DNA of 64,000 bases. Source: Blattabacterium cuenoti. Lineage in GTDB: Bacteria > Bacteroidota > Bacteroidia > Flavobacteriales > Blattabacteriaceae. Below the pieces are notes generated by a model. That model was given only the letters and a program-made list of their open reading frames with translations, ran no database searches and was not told the DNA's origin. The DNA lies in contig NZ_CP059185.1 of NCBI RefSeq assembly GCF_014251315.1, positions 569,449 through 633,448 of the forward strand, given 5' to 3'. Below, piece by piece: positions 58,530-64,000 of the stretch; within the stretch, counting starts at the first letter, position 1, and every line of letters begins with the position of its first letter. A program made the position numbers and the translations under genes.

Positions 58530-58748
58530 TTATTTTATAAAATCATAACCCGATGGCCCCCACGGATTACATTTAATAATTCTTATTATGCTTATGAAAA
58601 TAGCTTTAAAAAAATTCCATTTTTTTAATGATAAAATCATGTAACTTGAACAAGTTGGTATATATCTACAATTATTTCCTATCCATGGAGATATTCCTAT
58701 TTGGTACAATTTGATAATTTTTATCAAAAAAATTTTTATAATTTTCAT
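58530..58748 (-). CDS. yidD: Membrane protein insertion efficiency factor YidD
   Basis: Small protein (72 residues) of the YidD family, aiding YidC/Sec-dependent membrane insertion. The hallmark C-R-Y-I-P-T-C-S-S-Y and the C-N-P-W-G-P-S-G-Y-D motif are both present. It is next to lgt and acn on the same strand rather than near rnpA-yidC, as in many other bacteria. The N-terminal amphipathic helix (F-L-I-K-I-I-K-L-Y-Q) is present. Confidence 0.93.
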   Translation of the reverse strand: MKIIKIFLIKIIKLYQIGISPWIGNNCRYIPTCSSYMILSLKKWNFFKAIFISIIRIIKCNPWGPSGYDFIK

Positions 58749-58754
58749 AGTATA

Positions 58755-61025
58755 TTATTTTTTCATGAAATTTAAGGAAGAACCAGATTTAAACCATTGA
58801 ATTTGTTTTTCATTATAAGAATGATAAACTATGATTTTTTCTTTTTCTCCATTTTTATGAATTAATTCAACTTTTATACTTTTATTACTAGGACATATAT
58901 TTTTTATATAAAAATGAAATATATCTTCTTCTTGAATTTTTTCATAATCATCAGGATTTAAAAAAGTTAAAGCTAAAATTCCTTGTTTTTTCAAATTAGT
59001 TTCGTGAATTCTAGAGAAAGATTTAACAAGAACTACACGTACTCCTAAAAAACGAGGTTCCATAGCTGCATGTTCTCTTGAAGAACCTTCTCCATAATTA
59101 TCCTCTCCTACAATCAAGGTTTGTATATTTCTAAATTTGTAAAATTTAGCAACGTCATAAACGGTTTCGTAACTTCCTGTTACAATATTTTTTATTTTGT
59201 TTTTTTCATGATTAAAAGCATTTACAGCTCCCATTAATAAATTTTCAGAGATTTTCTCAAGATTCCCTCTATATTTTAACCATGTTCCCGCCATGGAAAT
59301 ATGATCTGTAGTACATTTTCCTTTAGTTTTAATTAGAAGTCTAATATTAAGAAAATGATTTCTATCCCATGATAAAAATGGAGACAAAATTTGTAACCTT
59401 TTAGAATTTTTTTTTATAATCACAGATAAATCTTTTCTATTTTCTTTTTTTGAAAAGCTTTCAAATCCTAATTCTTCTGGATTAAAATTTTTTTCAGGTA
59501 TTTCTATTGATTTAGGTTCTTCGAATTTTACATACTCTCCTATTTCATTTTTTAACATATCTTTTCTAGGATCAAATGTCAAATCTCCAGAAAAAACCAA
59601 GGCAGTAACAATTTCTGGAGAAGCTATAAAAGCATGTGTTTTTGGATTTCCATCATTACGAGATGAAAAATTTCTATTAAAAGTATGAATGATTGTATTT
59701 TCAATGTTTTTTTTATTTCCTTTTCTAACCCATTGACCTATACAAGGGCCACAAGCATTAGAGAAAATTTTAGCCCCAATATTTTTAAAACTAGATAAAA
59801 ATCCTTTTTCTTTCATAATAGAATAAACTTTTTTAGATCCAGGCGATATCATATATTCTGAATTAATTTTCAATTTTTTCTTTTTTGCTTGCTGAATAAT
59901 TGATATTGCTTTTGACAAATCTTCATAAGAAGAATTTGTGCATGACCCAACTAATCCTACCTCAATTTTGGTGGGCCAATTGTTTTTAGCTGCTTCCTCT
60001 TTCATTTTAGAAATAGGTGTAGCTTTATCTGGAGTAAAAGGACCATTAATATGTGGTTCTAAAACATTTAAATCTATCTTTATTACTTTATCATAATAAT
60101 TCCATGGTTTTTGATAAACTTCTGGATCTGCTTTCAAAAAATGTTTTATTTTTTCTGCCATTATAGATATCTGATTTCTTCCATTTTTATTCAAAAAATC
60201 TTTCATGTTTTCATCATAAGGAAATAAGGATGCTGTAGCGCCTATTTCTGCTCCCATATTACATATAGTTGCTTTTCCAACACAAGAAATATTATCAATT
60301 CCTTTTCCAAAATATTCAATAATATGATTAGTAGCTCCTGAAACTCCGATCATTCCGGATAATTTTAATATCACATCTTTAGGAGAAGTCCATCCATTAA
60401 TTTTTCCTATTAAATTCACTCCAATTATTTTAGGAAATTTTAATTCTAAAAATGATCCAGACATAACTTCAGCCGCATCAGATCCACCAATTCCTATTGC
60501 AATCATACCCAATCCTCCAGCATTAGGAGTATGAGAATCTGTTCCTATAATCATCCCTCCAGGAAATGCATAATTTTCTAAAAAAACCTGATGAATAATT
60601 CCTGATCCAGGACCCCAAAAATCTATTCCATATTTATGAGATGCGGACCTAAGAAAATCATAAATTTCTTTATTTTTTTTTATAGCATTTTTTAAATCTA
60701 AATCCGATCCATATTTAGCAGATATGAGATGATCACAATGAACAGAAGTCGGAATAAATGTTTTGTATTTTTTAGTTTGCATAAATTGAAGCAATGTCAT
60801 TTGAGCTGTTGCGTCTTGCATTACAATACGATCAGGTAAAAAATCCATGTAATATTTATCTCTAAAATTTAGAGACTTTAAATTTTCTTCTATATTTCCA
60901 CCTAAATGAGAATACAAAATTTTTTCCGAATAAGTCATAGGGGTGTCTATAACATTTCGAATTTTTTCAATTTTATACAAAAAATTTGTATAAAAATCTC
61001 GAATCATATCAAGATCAAAAATCAT
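58755..61025 (-). CDS. acn: Aconitate hydratase (mitochondrial-like type)
   Basis: [4Fe-4S] TCA-cycle enzyme isomerising citrate to isocitrate. Cluster cysteines are in G-S-C-T-N-S-S and A-C-G-P-C-I-G-Q; the swivel domain motif [14 protein letters not shown] is in the C-terminal part. At 756 residues it matches the mitochondrial-type aconitase common in Bacteroidota, not the larger AcnA or AcnB of E. coli. Intact. It lies 6 nt upstream of yidD on the minus strand. Confidence 0.96.
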   Translation of the reverse strand: MIFDLDMIRDFYTNFLYKIEKIRNVIDTPMTYSEKILYSHLGGNIEENLKSLNFRDKYYMDFLPDRIVMQDATAQMTLLQFMQTKKYKTFIPTSVHCDHLISAKYGSDLDLKNAIKKNKEIYDFLRSASHKYGIDFWGPGSGIIHQVFLENYAFPGGMIIGTDSHTPNAGGLGMIAIGIGGSDAAEVMSGSFLELKFPKIIGVNLIGKINGWTSPKDVILKLSGMIGVSGATNHIIEYFGKGIDNISCVGKATICNMGAEIGATASLFPYDENMKDFLNKNGRNQISIMAEKIKHFLKADPEVYQKPWNYYDKVIKIDLNVLEPHINGPFTPDKATPISKMKEEAAKNNWPTKIEVGLVGSCTNSSYEDLSKAISIIQQAKKKKLKINSEYMISPGSKKVYSIMKEKGFLSSFKNIGAKIFSNACGPCIGQWVRKGNKKNIENTIIHTFNRNFSSRNDGNPKTHAFIASPEIVTALVFSGDLTFDPRKDMLKNEIGEYVKFEEPKSIEIPEKNFNPEELGFESFSKKENRKDLSVIIKKNSKRLQILSPFLSWDRNHFLNIRLLIKTKGKCTTDHISMAGTWLKYRGNLEKISENLLMGAVNAFNHEKNKIKNIVTGSYETVYDVAKFYKFRNIQTLIVGEDNYGEGSSREHAAMEPRFLGVRVVLVKSFSRIHETNLKKQGILALTFLNPDDYEKIQEEDIFHFYIKNICPSNKSIKVELIHKNGEKEKIIVYHSYNEKQIQWFKSGSSLNFMKK

Positions 61026-61053
61026 AAATTTTTATTTCAAAAATATACATAAA

Positions 61054-61824
61054 TTATATCTCGTTTAAAAAAAAATTTATTTTTTTGTAAAATTCAGTAG
61101 GATTGTCTATATGAACCCAGTGATCGGATTTTCTAATAGTAGAAATTTTAGATTTTGGAAATAACTTTTGTATGCAATTATAATCTTTAGAAAGAAGATA
61201 ATTTGAAAATTCTCCTCGCAAAAATAATGTAGGGCCATGGTATGAACCATTTTTTATTTCTTGATGAATTAAAGAATCATAATTCTTTTCAATATTTAAT
61301 AAAGAAAAAGAAAAACATAGTTTTCCATTTTTATGTCTTTTAGTACATTTAGAAAAAAATGATCTGATTTTTAAATCAGAAATCCATGTTTTTAAAAAAA
61401 AGTCTAAATCTTTTCTATTATTAATAACATTAAAATCTACCTTTTTTAAAATATGGATTAATTTTTCCTGATTTGTATTTACATAAACCTTAGGGCTTAT
61501 ATCTACAATTATCACTTTTTTTGGAATCATAGGATATTTTAGAGAAAACTTCATAACTGCCCTTCCTCCCATAGAATGTCCTAATAATATAGGATGATTT
61601 AATTCATAATAATAGATATATTCTAACATATCTTTTGATATAAGATCATAATTCATTTGTTCGGAACAAAAACTATTTCCGTGATTTCTAATATCTAATA
61701 GATGAATTTGATAAAACTTATCAAATTTTTTAGCGAAAGAAATCCAATTTTCTCCATTTCCAAATAAACCATGAAAAACTAAAATAGGAGAACCAGATCC
61801 GTAAATTTTAGAATGCAGTATCAT
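61054..61824 (-). CDS. Alpha/beta-fold hydrolase (YbfF-like)
   Basis: A 256-residue alpha/beta hydrolase similar to E. coli esterase YbfF. The oxyanion segment H-G-L-F-G-N-G-E-N-W is near residues 18-27, the nucleophile elbow G-H-S-M-G-G is in the middle, and the histidine lies in S-D-H-W-V-H-I-D-N-P near the end. Substrate is unknown. Its start overlaps the pdxJ stop by 4 nt; the same pairing is familiar from other flavobacteria. A direct role in B6 metabolism is not shown. Confidence 0.85.
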   Translation of the reverse strand: MILHSKIYGSGSPILVFHGLFGNGENWISFAKKFDKFYQIHLLDIRNHGNSFCSEQMNYDLISKDMLEYIYYYELNHPILLGHSMGGRAVMKFSLKYPMIPKKVIIVDISPKVYVNTNQEKLIHILKKVDFNVINNRKDLDFFLKTWISDLKIRSFFSKCTKRHKNGKLCFSFSLLNIEKNYDSLIHQEIKNGSYHGPTLFLRGEFSNYLLSKDYNCIQKLFPKSKISTIRKSDHWVHIDNPTEFYKKINFFLNEI

Positions 61825-62549
61825 TTTTTGTTTTGTATATGAATTCTTTTCAAATAACTTTGTATTGTATTTTCCAATCCCATATATATAGATTCGTGTA
61901 TTAAAGCATGTCCAATCGATATTTCTGATATATTCGGGATTTTTTCAATTAAAAAAGAAACATTATCTAAATTTAAATCATGTCCAGCATTAATCAACAT
62001 ATGATTTTTTACAATTTCTTTTGCTGTATCAATATAAGGATCAATACAATTCCATTTTTTTTTTGCATATCCTATGGCAAAATATCCAGTGTATAATTCT
62101 ATTCTATCTGCTCCTGTTTTAGCGGCATATGAAACTAATTCCGGTTTTGGATCTAGAAAAATAGAAGTACGAATTCCATGATTTTTTAATATATGAATTT
62201 TTTCAGTCAAAAAGTCTTGATATAAAAAAGTATCCCATCCGGAATTAGACGTTATTGCATCATCAGAATCAGGAACTAAAGTTACCTGTGATGGCTTCAC
62301 GTCTAACACTAATTTCATAAATTTATGAATAGGATTCCCTTCTACATTTAATTCTGTCGTCATTACAGAGCTTATATCATAAACATCTTTATATGTAATA
62401 TGTCTTTCATCAGGACGCGGATGGACTGTAATCCCTTGAGAACCAAACATTTGAACGTCTTTTGCTACCTGTAATACGTTGGGAATGTTTCCTCCCCTTG
62501 CATTTCTCAATGTAGCAATCTTATTTAAATTAACACTTAATCTTACCAT
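61821..62549 (-). CDS. pdxJ: Pyridoxine 5'-phosphate synthase
   Basis: Condenses deoxyxylulose 5-phosphate with the PdxA product to form pyridoxine 5'-phosphate. A TIM barrel with the N-terminal L-S-V-N-L-N-K-I-A-T-L-R-N-A-R motif, H-P-R-P-D-E-R-H-I, and D-A-I-T near the middle. Length 242 is normal. It overlaps mscS upstream by 7 nt and the hydrolase downstream by 4 nt, so the three genes form an operon. With PdxA (2632) and PdxH (32467) it indicates active de novo vitamin B6 synthesis. Confidence 0.96.
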   Translation of the reverse strand: MVRLSVNLNKIATLRNARGGNIPNVLQVAKDVQMFGSQGITVHPRPDERHITYKDVYDISSVMTTELNVEGNPIHKFMKLVLDVKPSQVTLVPDSDDAITSNSGWDTFLYQDFLTEKIHILKNHGIRTSIFLDPKPELVSYAAKTGADRIELYTGYFAIGYAKKKWNCIDPYIDTAKEIVKNHMLINAGHDLNLDNVSFLIEKIPNISEISIGHALIHESIYMGLENTIQSYLKRIHIQNKK

Positions 62550-63832
62550 TCTTTTAAAATTTCTTGTTTAGTCTTAGTTACTTGTGTAATTTCTAAATCG
62601 AATTCTTTTGCTGCTGTTAATAAATGATCAAAAACGCTAGCTTGTATTTGTTCGTATTTAATAGATTCAGAAGTATTCGTAAAACAATATAATTCTACAG
62701 GTAAACCATAAGGTGTAGGCTCTAAATGTCTAACCATTAAAGTCTCTGATTGCGATATTTTTGGATGTTGTGATAAATATTCCAATGCATATTGACGAAA
62801 AAGACCAATATTTGTTAATCTTCTTCCATTAATATTTACACTGATATCAATATTCTTTTCTCTATTGAAAAGATCTATTTCTTTTTGTTTTTTTTGTATA
62901 TAGTTATTTATTAAGTAAACATCTTGGTATTTTTTTAATTTATCTGAATTACAAAAATGAAAAGATTGTATATTAAACAATATAGATCTTTTGATTCTAC
63001 GTATATTTTTTTGACGCATAAATTCAAAATTAGTAACAGCTGTGGAAATTAAATCATAAGTAGGTACGCTAGTAATAGTTTTATCAAAATTCTCTATTTT
63101 AGCTGAAGTTAAATTAATTTCAGTAACTGTTCCTTCTATATTATATTTAGGAATTCTGATCCAATCTCCTACTTTGATCATTTTTGTGGATGCCATCTGT
63201 ACTCCTGAAACAAATCCGAGGATTGTATCTCTGAAGACTAAAATTACAAATGCTGTTATAGCTCCTAAACTGGTTAAAACAGTAATGAGATCATTTTTTG
63301 TTAAAATAGCAATAATAACTAAAATACAAAATATGATAGATATGATTTTCAGTAATTGAGAGAAAGAACGAACTGCTATTGTTTGGTGGTTATTTTCACT
63401 TGTAGCTATTCTCATAATAGAATTTACTACTCGAATTAAAAATTGTAAAACAATTAGAACGAATAATATATCAAATATTTTTTCTAAATAAATGATAATA
63501 GTATGATATCCATTAAAAAATGGTTCAATTAATATTAAACCAATAGATAACGGAAAAAAATGCGCTAAGCTATCAAAAACTTTATTTTCATATAAAATAT
63601 TGTCCCAAACAAAATGAGTAGAACTTACAATTCTTCTACCTATAAAACGAACACCTCTATTAAAAATAAATTCTAAAATTATTAGAAATATAGTAAAAAG
63701 TAACATTTTACCTATTATAATAAGAGTTATAGTTCCCCATTTTTTTAAATCTAGATTATGAAAAAACTCATAAAGTTCTTGAATTTGAAAAATAATTATT
63801 ACTATTTTTTCAATAAATATTTTATAACACAT
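62543..63832 (-). CDS. mscS: Small-conductance mechanosensitive channel (MscS family)
   Basis: Osmotic safety valve in the inner membrane. Several N-terminal membrane segments (residues about 35-65, 90-110, 120-145, 160-185) precede the pore helix and the MscS beta domain, with V-G-D-W-I-R-I-P and the G-T-V-T-E-I-N-L-T signature. C-terminal alpha-beta domain complete. At 429 residues it is a typical flavobacterial mid-size form. It heads the mscS-pdxJ-hydrolase operon. Confidence 0.9.
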   Translation of the reverse strand: MCYKIFIEKIVIIIFQIQELYEFFHNLDLKKWGTITLIIIGKMLLFTIFLIILEFIFNRGVRFIGRRIVSSTHFVWDNILYENKVFDSLAHFFPLSIGLILIEPFFNGYHTIIIYLEKIFDILFVLIVLQFLIRVVNSIMRIATSENNHQTIAVRSFSQLLKIISIIFCILVIIAILTKNDLITVLTSLGAITAFVILVFRDTILGFVSGVQMASTKMIKVGDWIRIPKYNIEGTVTEINLTSAKIENFDKTITSVPTYDLISTAVTNFEFMRQKNIRRIKRSILFNIQSFHFCNSDKLKKYQDVYLINNYIQKKQKEIDLFNREKNIDISVNINGRRLTNIGLFRQYALEYLSQHPKISQSETLMVRHLEPTPYGLPVELYCFTNTSESIKYEQIQASVFDHLLTAAKEFDLEITQVTKTKQEILKEW

Positions 63833-64000
63833 AAGTCAAAATTCTTAATATTATTAAAATTGAATAATTAACTGTATTGTATTTTTAGTTATTTCCAATA
63901 ATTTTTGAAATTTTTATTTCTTATGTTTTGTAGATTGAATAATATAATAGATATTGAGTTTATTTAGAAAGATAAAAATTTTGACTCAAATTTTAAATTT
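63833..64000. other. Intergenic A/T-rich end region
   Basis: 168 nt upstream of mscS to the end of the window. No open frame, tRNA, hairpin or clear TAnnTTTG element on the minus strand was found. The mscS promoter is presumably here but cannot be pointed to. Confidence 0.6.

Overview
The window is very AT-rich, almost completely coding, and carries single-copy housekeeping and biosynthetic genes with flavobacterial architecture: an LpxC-FabZ fusion, a homodimeric glycyl-tRNA synthetase, atpD-atpC apart from the other ATP synthase genes, an orphan HsdR-N protein, a flavobacterial AddB-like protein and DUF2795. There are no insertion sequences, prophage genes, CRISPR arrays, sensors or dedicated regulators. 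Reduced genes, tight packing and retained amino-acid and nitrogen pathways point to a genome-reduced Bacteroidota insect symbiont, most likely Blattabacterium of cockroaches. That assignment is inference from gene content; no database was searched.

Layout. 1-6.4 kb: acpP, pckA, ribE, pdxA, atpC-atpD, ribF. 6.4-9 kb: a frameshifted AddB-like gene. 9-13.2 kb: a complete leuA-leuC-leuD-leuB operon. 13.4-20.2 kb: two lineage-specific proteins, tyrS, era, clpB. 20.2-26.8 kb: a tight co-directional run prfB-speA-speB-cmk-fabG-menD. 26.8-33 kb: a SanA-like protein, secA, DUF2795, fmt, hup and pdxH, with a perfect hairpin between the last two. 33.2-36.6 kb: tRNA-Met, dnaN, pheT. 36.6-46 kb, mostly minus strand: glyS-trxB, an HsdR-N orphan, gapA, lepA, tRNA-Arg(CCG), pth, sucD, efp, lpxC-fabZ. 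46-51.2 kb: a small membrane ORF with rpmH, an M14 peptidase, a CPBP protease, rnz, an FtsX-like permease, rbfA. 51.2-57 kb: tRNA-Ile2 (probable), tRNA-Arg(CCT), rpmA, rplU and the suf operon. 57-64 kb: DUF192, lgt, yidD, aconitase, an alpha/beta hydrolase, pdxJ, mscS.

How it fits together. Leucine synthesis is complete here. SpeA plus SpeB turns arginine into putrescine and urea, which would suit a symbiont with urease. Three vitamin B6 genes (pdxA, pdxJ, pdxH) lie at separate loci. Riboflavin/FAD, menaquinone, TCA (acn, sucD), gluconeogenesis (pckA, gapA) and Fe-S assembly are represented by single genes or short operons.

No new multi-gene system was found. The notable signals are reductive: an LpxC domain with its catalytic residues replaced while the fused FabZ is intact; a PheT lacking its whole N-terminal tRNA-binding-like domain; a nuclease gene broken in an A8T10 tract; a tRNA that supplies the stop codon of rpmA; a tRNA-Arg whose acceptor stem continues into a 17-bp helix; and a release factor 2 gene without the usual frameshift control.
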